Of a stretch of 64,000 nucleotides of DNA, positions 9,663 to 18,296 are shown piece after piece. This DNA comes from Photobacterium sp. CCB-ST2H9 (lineage in GTDB: Bacteria > Pseudomonadota > Gammaproteobacteria > Enterobacterales > Vibrionaceae). A model generated the notes under the pieces. It saw only the letters and a list, made by a program, of their open reading frames with translations. It made no database searches and was not told the DNA's origin. The stretch's first letter is position 1, and every line of letters begins with the position of its first letter. The DNA lies in NCBI RefSeq assembly GCF_023151555.2, contig NZ_CP100425.1, positions 806,001 to 870,000 on the forward strand, written 5' to 3'. The position numbers and the translations under genes are program-made.

Positions 9663-11111
9663 ATGAAATTTATTGTAAAGCCCCATCCTGAGATTTTTGT
9701 AAAGAGTGAATCAGTGCGGAAGCGCTTTACCAAAATCCTGGAGTGCAATATCCGCATTATTCTTCAGCGCCTGTCCGATCAAGTGGCGGTCTATAACCGT
9801 CGCAGTTATATCGAAGTTACCGTGAAGGACGACAGCCTTCGCGAGCAGGTTCTGACCGTGCTGACGCAGACGCCGGGCATTCATCATGTCCTGGAAGTGA
9901 AGCAGACCAGCTTCACGGACATGCACGATATCTATGAACAGACACTGGCTCATGTGGCTGATCAGCTGGACGGTAAAACGTTTTGCGTTCGAGCCAAACG
10001 GACCGGGAAGCATGATTTCACCTCGATTGAACTGGAACGTTATGTCGGCGGTGGTCTGAATCAGGCCATTGAAAGCGCCAAGGTGCAGCTGAAAAATCCT
10101 CAGGTGACGGTACAGATCGAAGTGGAAGGCGAAAAGCTGAACCAGATCCTGGCCCGCCACAAAGGCTTGGGGGGCTTCCCGCTGGGGACTCAGGAAGACG
10201 TGCTGAGCCTGATTTCCGGTGGCTTTGACTCGGGTGTGTCCAGCTACCTGCATATCAAGCGCGGCAGTAAGGTGCATTACTGCTTCTTCAACCTGGGTGG
10301 CCCGGCACACGAAATCGGCGTGAAGCAGGTATCTCATTACCTGTGGAAGAAATTCGGTTCTTCGGCCAAGGTGAAATTCATTGCGATTGATTTTGAACCG
10401 GTCGTGGCTGAAATTCTGGAAAACGTGGATGACGGCCAGATGGGCGTCGTGCTCAAGCGGATGTTCATGCGTGCCGCTGCTCAGGTTGCGGAACGTTTCG
10501 GGATTCAGGCGCTGGTGACCGGTGAGGCCCTGGGGCAGGTGTCCAGTCAGACGCTGACGAACCTGCGTCATATCGATAATGTGACCGATACGCTGATCCT
10601 GCGTCCGCTGATCAACTGGGACAAAGAAGACATCATCAATGTGGCGCGTGATATCGGCACTGAAGATTTCGCCAAGACCATGCCGGAATTCTGTGGTGTT
10701 ATTTCCAAGAGCCCGACGGTGAAAGCCGTGAAGGAGAAACTGGAAGCTGAAGAAGCCAAGTTTGACTTTGCAGTGCTGGATCGCGTGGTGAGCGAAGCCC
10801 GGGTGATGGACATCCGTGACATCGAGAAAGAGAGCCAGGCTCAGGCGCCGGAAATTGAGCTGGTGGATCAGATTGATGGCAACAGTACGGTGCTGGATAT
10901 TCGCAGCCCGGACGAAGAGGATGAAAATCCGCTGGAGATTGAAGGTGTGGAAGTGAAACACCTGCCATTCTACAAACTGGCAACTCAGTTCGGTGATCTG
11001 CCGCAGGACAAAACGTACCTGCTGTACTGTGCCCGCGGTGTGATGAGCCGTTTACAGGCGCTGTACCTGAAAGAAAATGGTTTCGAGAACGTGAAAGTCT
11101 ACCGCCCGTAA
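9663..11111 (+). CDS. thiI: tRNA uracil 4-sulfurtransferase ThiI
   Basis: Inserts sulfur at U8 of tRNA (s4U, a near-UV sensor) and provides sulfur for the thiamine thiazole. The 482 residues equal the E. coli length. Domains in order are an N-terminal ferredoxin-like region, THUMP (about 60-165), a PP-loop ATPase with [12 protein letters not shown] near residue 183, and a C-terminal rhodanese domain whose catalytic cysteine lies in [10 protein letters not shown], about position 456. The gene stands alone between pomAB and a convergent panE-yajL pair and ends in a clear terminator. Confidence 0.97.
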   Translation: MKFIVKPHPEIFVKSESVRKRFTKILECNIRIILQRLSDQVAVYNRRSYIEVTVKDDSLREQVLTVLTQTPGIHHVLEVKQTSFTDMHDIYEQTLAHVADQLDGKTFCVRAKRTGKHDFTSIELERYVGGGLNQAIESAKVQLKNPQVTVQIEVEGEKLNQILARHKGLGGFPLGTQEDVLSLISGGFDSGVSSYLHIKRGSKVHYCFFNLGGPAHEIGVKQVSHYLWKKFGSSAKVKFIAIDFEPVVAEILENVDDGQMGVVLKRMFMRAAAQVAERFGIQALVTGEALGQVSSQTLTNLRHIDNVTDTLILRPLINWDKEDIINVARDIGTEDFAKTMPEFCGVISKSPTVKAVKEKLEAEEAKFDFAVLDRVVSEARVMDIRDIEKESQAQAPEIELVDQIDGNSTVLDIRSPDEEDENPLEIEGVEVKHLPFYKLATQFGDLPQDKTYLLYCARGVMSRLQALYLKENGFENVKVYRP

Positions 11112-11137
11112 CGGGTCAGGACAGACATATCACTGAA

Positions 11138-11168
11138 GAAAGCGAGATCTCCGGATCTCGCTTTTTTT
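11138..11168 (+). terminator. Intrinsic terminator after thiI
   Basis: AGCGAGATC and GATCTCGCT pair around a short loop and are followed by a run of seven T. Confidence 0.85.
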
Positions 11169-11198
11169 GTGTGAACGGTCTTGTCAGTGTGTCCGGGA

Positions 11199-11831
11199 TC
11201 AGGCTTTGCCCCCGATGACGTCGAAGCACATGCTTGGCCACATCACCATAGGTTCGGCAACTTCGGCCGTTTTGGATTTGCCCATCAGCAATGTGATGAT
11301 TTCCAGTGCGAATTCCTGTGATGTACCGGGAGCCTGGCTGGTCAGCAGATTGTTGTTCACATCAAACATGACTCGGCGTCCGGCTCGGCGGCGGTCTTCC
11401 GGAATACGTTCGACAAAAGCCGGATGTGCGGTCATCAGCGCTTCCGGATACAGCCCATGATGTTCTAGGACAATCACCGGGGCCGCACAGATGGCTGCGA
11501 CCAGTTTACCGTCGTATTTATGCTGCTTCACAAATTCTACCACCAGCGTGCTGTCGCGCAGATATTCTGCGCCGGGCAGACCGCCGGGCAGCACGACACA
11601 GTCAAAGGGCTCATCAGCAATATCGACCAGCGGACAGTCTGCCGTCAGGGTAATCCCCCGCGAGCCTTTCACCGCCAGCGAACCGTCTTCAGCGGCGCTG
11701 GCAATGGTGAGTTGCATTCCGGCACGAATCAGAATATCGGCCGTGTTGATGACTTCCATTTCTTCGCTGCCGGGGGCGATACAAAGCGCGACTTTCAGGG
11801 CTTGGTCAGCGGGTTGATAGGCGTTAGTCAT
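11199..11831 (-). CDS. yajL: DJ-1/PfpI family protein YajL
   Basis: A DJ-1/PfpI superfamily protein of 210 residues. E. coli YajL is an oxidative-stress chaperone also described as a deglycase, a claim that is disputed. The redox cysteine sits in the nucleophile elbow AAICAAPVIVLEHHG, near residue 105, and the acidic partner in APGSEEMEVI near residue 20. I start at the ATG at 11829-11831 (MTNAYQPAD), which overlaps the panE stop by 8 bp. The frame extends upstream into panE but without family similarity. It is cotranscribed with panE. Confidence 0.9.
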   Translation of the reverse strand: MTNAYQPADQALKVALCIAPGSEEMEVINTADILIRAGMQLTIASAAEDGSLAVKGSRGITLTADCPLVDIADEPFDCVVLPGGLPGAEYLRDSTLVVEFVKQHKYDGKLVAAICAAPVIVLEHHGLYPEALMTAHPAFVERIPEDRRRAGRRVMFDVNNNLLTSQAPGTSQEFALEIITLLMGKSKTAEVAEPMVMWPSMCFDVIGGKA

Positions 11832-12723
11832 AGTGTTGCTCCAAGTCTTTAATGTGTTGCCACAGTCGGGTGTTGGCTGGTGTGGCAATCTGAAAATGGT
11901 TCGCTTGCCGGATCAGAAAGCCGGTAATGGCATCAATTTCTGTCGGTCGCTGGTGAGCGACATCCTGCTGCATAGAAGAATAGTTAGCTGCGGTTGCTTC
12001 AATGACCTTCATCACCCGTTGCCTGAGTGTCACAGTATCAATCGGATAACCCGCAGCAGTCATCACAGCAGAAACTTCATGGCAGACAGCGGTCAGTTCA
12101 TCGGCATACCGTGTTTCGGATAATTCACCGTTCCGGCACTGGTGAATCGCTGTCAGCGGGTTGATTGCACAGTTGATGGCGAGCTTCTGCCATTGAGGTT
12201 CGTGAATATCAGTCTGCCAGTGACAGGGCGGAAGTGCAGTGTGCAGGAGTTCTGCAAGACCTGAGCAGGCCTGGCCAGCCGGGTTGACGCCGCCGAGATA
12301 AGTCGGGCCGTTACCGGTATGGCGGACAGAATGCGGGTCCGGACGGAAGGCAGCCTGAGCGGTGGTGGCGTATAACACCGGATTGTCCGGCAGCAGTGAC
12401 AGCACTTCGTCTTCTGTTCCCATCCCGTTATGCATGATGATGACTGGTGTGTCTGCACTGAGCCAGGGTAAAAGGGTGGTGACTGCGTCTGCGACCTGAA
12501 AGGCTTTGACTGTGATGAAAACAACATCACTGTCTGCCAGTTGTGCAGGCTGATTGCTGTCAAAAAAGAAAGTATCTTCCCGGGAGGAATGGACATCCTG
12601 CCAGTTCAGTGTGTACGTATTGCCGGGCTGACGCCGCCAAAGATGTAATTGATGGCCTTGTTTTGCCAGTGCGCCAGCCCAGAGGCTGCCAATTGCACCT
12701 GCTCCAACCAGAGAAATCTTCAC
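11824..12723 (-). CDS. panE: 2-dehydropantoate 2-reductase
   Basis: Reduces ketopantoate to pantoate with NADPH in coenzyme A synthesis. The 299-residue protein opens with the Rossmann motif MKISLVGAGAIGSLWAG. The catalytic lysine region is WQKLAINCAINPLTAI near residue 175, followed by the helical C-terminal domain. I take GTG 12721-12723 as start because it places the GxGAxG motif at the usual position and has AGGA upstream. The frame can extend nine codons further. It overlaps yajL by 8 bp, as in other vibrios. Confidence 0.92.
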   Translation of the reverse strand: MKISLVGAGAIGSLWAGALAKQGHQLHLWRRQPGNTYTLNWQDVHSSREDTFFFDSNQPAQLADSDVVFITVKAFQVADAVTTLLPWLSADTPVIIMHNGMGTEDEVLSLLPDNPVLYATTAQAAFRPDPHSVRHTGNGPTYLGGVNPAGQACSGLAELLHTALPPCHWQTDIHEPQWQKLAINCAINPLTAIHQCRNGELSETRYADELTAVCHEVSAVMTAAGYPIDTVTLRQRVMKVIEATAANYSSMQQDVAHQRPTEIDAITGFLIRQANHFQIATPANTRLWQHIKDLEQHYD

Positions 12724-12794
12724 CTTAAGTCCTGTCCGGAAAGGAATCATTGTTCGTTATTGTAACGGTTGATAAATCAAAGGGGAAAGAGAAA

Positions 12795-12822
12795 GTCCGG
12801 ATGAGCAGGAGCTGATCCGGAC
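12795..12822 (-). terminator. Hairpin terminator after the second ompK-type gene
   Basis: GTCCGGAT and ATCCGGAC form an 8-bp stem around a 12-base loop. On the minus strand it is followed by TTTCTCTTT. Confidence 0.6.
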
Positions 12823-12840
12823 GATTACGGGGACGGCCAA

Positions 12841-13653
12841 TCAGAATTTATAAGTGACCGAGAAATAATGAGACGGGCCGGTGGATTCAAATGTGTCTGA
12901 ATCTTTAATCAGATAGACATCATAGAAGAGCTTCAGGCCGTAACCGACAGAGAAACGGTCTGAGTGCCAGTAAAGGCCGTTGAACCAGTTCCCGCCATGC
13001 GTTGCCTGCGGATTACCCTGAAATTCAGTGTCGGCACCAAACTGGTAATCAATGTAGCCTTGATAAGAGATAAATGAACCATTTTCAAAGGTGTAAAAGG
13101 GCTTGAACCAGTTGGTGGAAACCTGATAACCATTCCAGGCTTTCGCATTTACGTCATACAGGCCATACAGGTTCAGGCCGACTTTGCCGAACCAGGGCAC
13201 CATGATGTCGGAACCGATGCCCCAGAAGGAGTTGTTGACATCCTGGGCACCACCGCCCCAGTTGAACAGGGTCGCGAAATAAAGTTCCTGCACTGGGCCG
13301 AAAGACAGGTCCGTGTTTGTGAGGGCATCCAGTGAAACCCGGGGAGCAAATTTCATGAACATTTTCGGCCGGTCTTTTTTATCACTGGCACCGCTTTCGG
13401 TCAGGTCAAAGAAATCGACATAGCCGTAGAGATCAAAAATGCCGGAGCGGCCGCCAAATTCCATTTCCAGGTAATCGTGACCGGATGGGTCATCAGGTGC
13501 GCGGGGGTATTCTTCCAGAGCGTACATCAGGTTGAACTGGAACCATTTGTAGTCGTTTTTATGGATATCGCCATCGGTGTAATCTGCGGCGAGGCTGATT
13601 CCGGGGACAACAAGTGCAGCTCCAAGAGCCAAAGCTAACGGTGTCTGTTTCAT
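12841..13653 (-). CDS. Nucleoside-specific channel-forming protein, OmpK/Tsx family (paralogue 2)
   Basis: An outer-membrane beta-barrel of the Tsx/OmpK family, 270 residues with a signal peptide cut after ISLAA. Family hallmarks include ADYTDGDIHKNDYKWFQFNLM, LEMEFGGRSGIFDLYGYVD, and the closing SHYFSVTYKF with terminal phenylalanine for barrel assembly. It is clearly related to the neighbouring ompK at 13960-14787, the two lying head to tail. Differences cluster in loops, for example ALEEYPRAPDDPSGHDY instead of AFDELPGESSHDY. Tsx channels take up nucleosides; OmpK is also a vibriophage receptor. Which substrate this copy prefers cannot be told from sequence. Confidence 0.88.
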   Translation of the reverse strand: MKQTPLALALGAALVVPGISLAADYTDGDIHKNDYKWFQFNLMYALEEYPRAPDDPSGHDYLEMEFGGRSGIFDLYGYVDFFDLTESGASDKKDRPKMFMKFAPRVSLDALTNTDLSFGPVQELYFATLFNWGGGAQDVNNSFWGIGSDIMVPWFGKVGLNLYGLYDVNAKAWNGYQVSTNWFKPFYTFENGSFISYQGYIDYQFGADTEFQGNPQATHGGNWFNGLYWHSDRFSVGYGLKLFYDVYLIKDSDTFESTGPSHYFSVTYKF

Positions 13654-13959
13654 GTTGGCGTTCTCACTTATCGTTTATCGATGCCATTGCTTGTTGCTTG
13701 TCGACAGAGGCTTGTTTCTAAACAGAAAGACAATGTCTAACTTAAAAGATTAGTGTATTGCGGGTGGGATGCCTTACCGGCAGGACCGGAAAATATCTGT
13801 CAGACGCCCATGTGACGCAGGCTGTGGAAATTTCTGAAGAAAATGAAGTACAAAGCAGGGCCGAGAAGCAGAGAAAAGTTGTCTCAGGAATGGGAAAGAA
13901 AAAACAAAGGCGCCTGAAGGCGCCTTTGCTGAAAAGAAATCGTGTCCTGTGACGCGACC
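13654..13959. other. Spacer between the two ompK-type genes
   Basis: 306 bp. It holds the ompK terminator at 13898-13930 and, towards 13660-13760, the probable promoter region of paralogue 2. I see no further gene. Confidence 0.55.
13898..13930 (-). terminator. Intrinsic terminator after ompK
   Basis: On the minus strand CAAAGGCGCC, a 3-4 base loop, GGCGCCTTTG, then a run of T. It separates ompK from the downstream paralogue, so the two genes are probably transcribed separately. Confidence 0.85.
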
Positions 13960-14787
13960 TTAGAACTTGTAAGTCACGCTCACGTAGTGGCTGACACCAG
14001 ATGTTTTGCCTGCCCAGCCACCGTCTTTCAGACCGTATACGTCTTGGTAAGCTTTCAGACCGTAACCCACTGCATAACGGTCAGAGTGCCAGTAGATACC
14101 GTTGAACATTGCACCGCCGTTGGCAGTGTTCAGGTTTTTGTTGTCATCGTTCATAGCGAACTGATAATCAATGTAACCCTGGTAAGACATAAAGCTGCCG
14201 TTGTCGAAGGTGTAGAAAGGTTTGAACCAGTTGGTCGAGATCTGGTAACCGTTCCAGTCTTTTGCGTTCATGTCGTATGTTTTGTACAGGTTCAGGCCAA
14301 TTTTGCCCAACCAAGGTACAATCACGTCTGAACCCAGACCAACTTTGTAGTTGTTTACACCAAAAGTGCCTTTAGTCGCATTGGTAGTTACGCCATCCCA
14401 AGTCAGTTCTGAAGCAATGTACAGTTCTTGAACCGGACCGAAAGAAAGGTCAGCACCAGTCACTGCGTCCAGAGAAACACGCGGTGCGAATTTCATGAAC
14501 ATTTTAGCGTCAGCATTTGCTTTGTCGCTGTCTGGGCTACCAGTCAGATTGAAGATATCCACGTAACCGTACAGGTCGAAGATACCAGAGCGGCCGCCGA
14601 ATTCCATTTCCAGGTAATCGTGGCTTGATTCGCCTGGCAGTTCGTCAAACGCGTACATCAGGTTGAATTGAGACCATTTGTAGTCGTTTTTATGGATATT
14701 ACCGTCGGTGTAATCAGCAGCTTGGGTCGCAGCAGACAGGGAAGCAGCCAGTACACTCAGTGCAACAAGGGATTTACGCATCGTCAA
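13960..14787 (-). CDS. ompK: Outer membrane protein OmpK (nucleoside-specific channel, Tsx family)
   Basis: A 275-residue barrel with a signal peptide (LSAATQA, cleavage before ADYTDG) and the OmpK hallmarks IHKNDYKWSQFNLMYAFDE, SSHDYLEMEFGGRSGIFDLY, KMFMKFAPRVSLDAVTG, and the terminal YVSVTYKF. This is the copy closest to Vibrio OmpK, the receptor for phage KVP40, judged by the GESSHDYLEMEF segment and overall length. Codon use looks more biased to high-expression codons than in paralogue 2, suggesting it is the abundant one. A hairpin (14811-14833) lies in its predicted leader. Confidence 0.93.
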   Translation of the reverse strand: MTMRKSLVALSVLAASLSAATQAADYTDGNIHKNDYKWSQFNLMYAFDELPGESSHDYLEMEFGGRSGIFDLYGYVDIFNLTGSPDSDKANADAKMFMKFAPRVSLDAVTGADLSFGPVQELYIASELTWDGVTTNATKGTFGVNNYKVGLGSDVIVPWLGKIGLNLYKTYDMNAKDWNGYQISTNWFKPFYTFDNGSFMSYQGYIDYQFAMNDDNKNLNTANGGAMFNGIYWHSDRYAVGYGLKAYQDVYGLKDGGWAGKTSGVSHYVSVTYKF

Positions 14788-15179
14788 CTCTCGCTAATTG
14801 TATTAAGACACCGGACTTTTTTAACCAGTCCGTTTGCAATGGCGGGAAGTGTATTGTTTGATGTCACGAATGTGAATGTAACGTTTCACTTCTAATTTTT
14901 TGATCGTGAGCTGGATCTTGTGTAATGGATTACAAAAAAATACAAAGGTGATTTTGATCGCTATTTGGCCGTGATTTGATGCAAATATTTCGAACCTAAT
15001 GAGTGTTTGGTCATTAAGTGTTCATCTCTGGGTGGGGGGAAAGTTATCTGAAATCAAATAAAGTCAAAAAGTGCTGGCATGGCGTCAACAAAATCAGAAA
15101 AAACGGGATGGAAGTGAGGGTGTATCTGGCCTGAATTGTTGGAACATTCAGGCCAGAAATAGTTCACAGGACTGAGAAA
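14788..15179. other. ompK upstream region
   Basis: 392 bp, AT-rich between 14880 and 15070. It contains an inverted repeat in the ompK leader (14811-14833, CGGACT/AGTCCG) and a hairpin at 15126-15156 after ampG. I cannot place a confident promoter. Confidence 0.5.
15126..15156 (-). terminator. Hairpin downstream of ampG
   Basis: A perfect 10-bp stem CTGGCCTGAA/TTCAGGCCAG around an 11-base loop, 24 bp after the ampG stop. It has no T tract on the minus strand. Confidence 0.45.
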
Positions 15180-16544
15180 TTAATCCTGATGCGGGGTGTG
15201 TTTTTCTACGGCTTTGATCAGGATCAGTACAGGCAGGCCAATCAAAGCGGTACTCAGGAAGAAGATGTTATAGCCGAAGTGATCCACATACAGACCAGAG
15301 AAACCGGCCAGGAATTTCGGGAACAGCAACATGATGGAGCTGAACAGCGCATACTGAGTGGCGGAGAACGCCACATTGGTCAGACCCGACATAAAGGCAA
15401 TGAAGGCTGCTGTCGCAATGCCGGCGCTCAGGTTGTCGATGGAAATGACCAGCGTCAGCATCGGCAGGCTGTTTCCGATGTAGGTGAATGCCATGAAGAG
15501 CAGGTTTGTGAATGCTGACAACACGGCGCCCAGTGCCAGAATCCGTAATGTGCTGTAACGGGTAATTAACAGACCACCAAGGCCCGCACCGGCCAGTGTC
15601 ATGATCACACCATAGATTTTGGAAACTGTGGCAACTTCGCTTTTTGCGAATCCCATATCGACATAGAAGGCATTCGCCATAATTCCCATGACAACGTCTG
15701 AAATCCGGTAACAGCCGATCAATGCCAGTAACAGCATGCCGGCTTTGCCATAGCGGCTGAAGAAATCCAGGAAAGGCATGACCGCTGAGGTGTAAATCCA
15801 GGCCATGGCTCTGGCCAGCGGGTAGGGGACATTGGCATCCTGCAGACGCAGGCGGATATCCGTTTCAAGGTTGTCGATGGCTTTGCCATCCAGCTGAGGT
15901 TCATGGATACACAAAGCGGTAATTAAGCCGACTGACATTAAACCCGCCATGATGAAATAAGCAGTTTTCCAGCCGATAGGATCATAACTGGTGTCTGAAC
16001 CGAACAGCGCAGCAATAGCCAGTACACCCGCACCGGCCATAATCATTGCCAGACGATAGCCTGTCATATACGCGGCAGCCAGGGCGGCCTGTAAGCGCTC
16101 GGTGGCCAGTTCAATCCGGTAAGCATCGATCACGATGTCCTGTGATGCAGACGCAATGGCGACAATGATCGCGAAAACGGCTAACTGAGAGAGGTCTGCC
16201 TGGGGATTACTGATCGCCATACCGCACAGCGAAGCGATGATCAGCATTTGTGAGAACACCATCCAGCCACGTCGACGTCCTAAAAGTTTTGAAAAAAGCG
16301 GGACGGGAAAGCGGTCAATGAGTGGGGACCAGGCCCATTTCAAACCGTAGGCCAGTGCCACCCAACTGAAGTAGCCAATATCGGTCCGGCTGACTTCCGC
16401 TTCCCGTAACCAGAATGACAGGGTTCCGAATACCAGCAAAATCGGCAGACCGGATGAGAACCCCAGCGCCAGCATGATCAGGACTTTTTTTTCTAGATAT
16501 ACACGCCAGCCGGTGCCCGGGCGGTCGTCAACAGCTTGCTCCAT
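15180..16544 (-). CDS. ampG: Muropeptide permease AmpG (MFS)
   Basis: A major facilitator permease of 454 residues that imports anhydro-muropeptides from the periplasm for cell-wall recycling. The AmpG opening is clear: EKKVLIMLALGFSSGLPILL, then FGTLSFWLREAEVSRTDIGY, and the loop LIDRFPVPLFSKLLGRRRGW. At least twelve hydrophobic spans can be traced. It is the last gene of the minus-strand run with a YajG-like lipoprotein upstream, the same association as yajG-ampG in E. coli; here a cyclophilin and an unknown gene lie between them. The start at 16544 gives a normal N-terminus. Confidence 0.93.
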   Translation of the reverse strand: MEQAVDDRPGTGWRVYLEKKVLIMLALGFSSGLPILLVFGTLSFWLREAEVSRTDIGYFSWVALAYGLKWAWSPLIDRFPVPLFSKLLGRRRGWMVFSQMLIIASLCGMAISNPQADLSQLAVFAIIVAIASASQDIVIDAYRIELATERLQAALAAAYMTGYRLAMIMAGAGVLAIAALFGSDTSYDPIGWKTAYFIMAGLMSVGLITALCIHEPQLDGKAIDNLETDIRLRLQDANVPYPLARAMAWIYTSAVMPFLDFFSRYGKAGMLLLALIGCYRISDVVMGIMANAFYVDMGFAKSEVATVSKIYGVIMTLAGAGLGGLLITRYSTLRILALGAVLSAFTNLLFMAFTYIGNSLPMLTLVISIDNLSAGIATAAFIAFMSGLTNVAFSATQYALFSSIMLLFPKFLAGFSGLYVDHFGYNIFFLSTALIGLPVLILIKAVEKHTPHQD

Positions 16545-16714
16545 CGGAATGGACCCTCTTCAGCATAAAATAAAACGCGTGACGTTCTGCGGGAAGTTGC
16601 CGCGGTGCGGGCAGCAGCTTCAAACAGGTCAGAGATATAAAGGTATCAGTATGGCGGGTGGAGAAAAACCATCAGAACGTCAAAACTGAGGCGTCGCTGG
16701 AGAGAAATGTGTGT

Positions 16715-17077
16715 TTAAGGACGAATTCCCTGCATTTTTTCAGGTGCTTCGCCAATGCCCAGCAGATACTTGGCCCCCGCAGTGACCCGAAACTGGATAA
16801 AGCAGTTTCCCAGAAGCTGATGCTCTTCCAGCGATTCCATGAGGTGGAGCAGGTACCAGTAGACGGATTCATAAGCTGTGCCCGGCGTGCCACTGGGAAC
16901 ACAGAGCTGCCACCACTCATGAAGCTGTTCCGTACAGGTTTGCCGCAAGGAGTCGTAACTGGTTTCCCCGTTGATGGTTCCCAGCATCGACAGCGCCAAC
17001 GCTGGGGCATGGTCAGCAATGTGACGGGCAATTCGCTCTGTCGGCACATCCGGCTGTGAGGAAACAAGTCTAAGCAT
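16715..17077 (-). CDS. Conserved-looking small protein of unknown function
   Basis: I do not recognise this 120-residue protein. It is predicted soluble, with no signal peptide and no membrane span, and is rich in Leu, Trp and acidic residues (EQLHEWWQLCVPSG, YWYLLHLMESLEEHQLLGNC). The start is ATG 17075-17077 because AGGTGA lies five bases upstream; an in-frame GTG three codons earlier has no such site. It sits between the cyclophilin and ampG in a same-strand run, 41 bp after the cyclophilin stop, so cotranscription is likely. Overlapping frames on both strands have poor composition and are rejected. Confidence 0.7.
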   Translation of the reverse strand: MLRLVSSQPDVPTERIARHIADHAPALALSMLGTINGETSYDSLRQTCTEQLHEWWQLCVPSGTPGTAYESVYWYLLHLMESLEEHQLLGNCFIQFRVTAGAKYLLGIGEAPEKMQGIRP

Positions 17078-17118
17078 GGGGATCACCTGACCGCAGACTC
17101 ACGGCCAGGGACGTCAGT

Positions 17119-17673
17119 CTACTTGTTGATAACGTTGATTGCTTTAATAACTATAGGCTGCTGAGGTACATCTTTCATACCTATTGAGCGGACTGTTGTT
17201 GTAGGAACTGCGGCCATTTTTTCAATAACTGAGAACCCTTTCACAACTTTTCCGAACACAGCATAGCCCGGACGGTTTGGCTGACCGTCCAAAAAGGTGT
17301 TGTTCTGGTAGTTGATATAGAACTGACGGGTTGCCGAATCGGCAACCTGCGTCCGGGCCATCGCGATGGTCGCTCGCTGGTTGCTCAGGCCGTTGTCAGA
17401 TTCGCTCTTGATTGGCTCGTAGCTCGGACGGCGGTTCAGTTCGGCATCGAAGCCTCCGCCTTGTGCCATGAACCCCGGGATCACCCGGTGAAAAATGGTG
17501 CCGACATAGCTGCCGTCTTCAACATACCGCAGAAAGTTTTTGGTTGTCACAGGGGCTTTTTCTTCATTCAGCTCAACCACAAATTCCCCCAGACTGGTTT
17601 CTACGGCAACTTGTGTAGCGGCTGCGGCAGAAAAAGACAGGGTCAGCAGGGCTGCAGTTAAAATTCGGCGCAT
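17119..17673 (-). CDS. Peptidyl-prolyl cis-trans isomerase, cyclophilin type, periplasmic
   Basis: A cyclophilin of 184 residues with an N-terminal signal peptide (ILTAALLTLSFSAAAA), so probably periplasmic like E. coli PpiA. Cyclophilin motifs include TTKNFLRYVEDGSYVGTIFH, the catalytic-arginine stretch FHRVIPGFMAQGG, and ATIAMARTQVADSATRQFYI. It assists folding of exported proteins by isomerising proline bonds. Its ATG shares one base with the stop of the upstream lipoprotein gene (TAATG), indicating translational coupling. Confidence 0.93.
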   Translation of the reverse strand: MRRILTAALLTLSFSAAAATQVAVETSLGEFVVELNEEKAPVTTKNFLRYVEDGSYVGTIFHRVIPGFMAQGGGFDAELNRRPSYEPIKSESDNGLSNQRATIAMARTQVADSATRQFYINYQNNTFLDGQPNRPGYAVFGKVVKGFSVIEKMAAVPTTTVRSIGMKDVPQQPIVIKAINVINK

Positions 17674-18242
17674 TACAGGTTTTCCTCCATGTAGCTGTTC
17701 AGTTCAGAATCGGTCTGAATATCACGCAGGACAGCATCCATCAGGCCGTTCATGGCCAGCTCCATCGATTCCTTCGAGGCGGCCATGGCACCTTCCCGGG
17801 ATGACTTGCCTGCATAACGTTTGATGAATTTGCCGTTGGGTGTGTTCAGGACCAGCTGGAGCTGCAGTTTACTGCTCAGCGTGTGGCTGAGCGTGCTTTG
17901 CTTCACGTTGACCATGGCTTCCAGAATATCCAGACGCAGCGTGCTCTGGCTGTCGTGATCGATTTGGATGCCCTGAGATTCCAGCTGTCGGGACAGCGCT
18001 GTTTGCAGGGTCTGACGCAGGTTTTCCCGGGCATGCAGCGGGTGAACATTTTTGTCGCCGTTATCGATCAAGGCAACAAATTGCGCAGTGCGAAGGTCAC
18101 GGCTTTCCAGGTTCAGATGCAGGCCCTGTACATTTGGCTGAGCGGCCAGTGCGGGGGTGGGCTGCAGGTTAAGTTGCGTATCCGTCGGCGTTGTACAGGC
18201 CGTCAAAGTCAGCAGGGCGGCAGCAAAAACAAGCGGTTTCAT
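17673..18242 (-). CDS. yajG: YajG-family lipoprotein
   Basis: A 189-residue lipoprotein with a short signal and lipobox (LLTLTAC, lipidated cysteine at residue 16). The mature part begins TTPTDTQLNLQP and contains LRQTLQTALSRQLESQGI and the C-terminal GAMAASKESMELAMNGLMDAVL typical of YajG. Function is unknown; the gene is regularly found upstream of ampG. Its stop overlaps the cyclophilin start by one base. A 54-bp gap separates it from rlmG upstream. Confidence 0.88.
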   Translation of the reverse strand: MKPLVFAAALLTLTACTTPTDTQLNLQPTPALAAQPNVQGLHLNLESRDLRTAQFVALIDNGDKNVHPLHARENLRQTLQTALSRQLESQGIQIDHDSQSTLRLDILEAMVNVKQSTLSHTLSSKLQLQLVLNTPNGKFIKRYAGKSSREGAMAASKESMELAMNGLMDAVLRDIQTDSELNSYMEENL

Positions 18243-18296
18243 CCAGGTGTTCCTTATTCAGCAGGCTGTGAGTCAGCCAGGATGTTCAGAGCGGGT

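Noticed and set aside
9711..10961. 416-codon open frame opposite thiI
   Set aside because: It is antisense to a recognised gene, with composition typical of a shadow frame.
16672..17067. 131-codon minus-strand frame and its plus-strand counterpart overlapping the unknown gene before ampG
   Set aside because: They are rich in Ser, Arg, Cys and Pro and lack ribosome-binding sites. The 120-codon frame at 16715-17077 has better composition and start.
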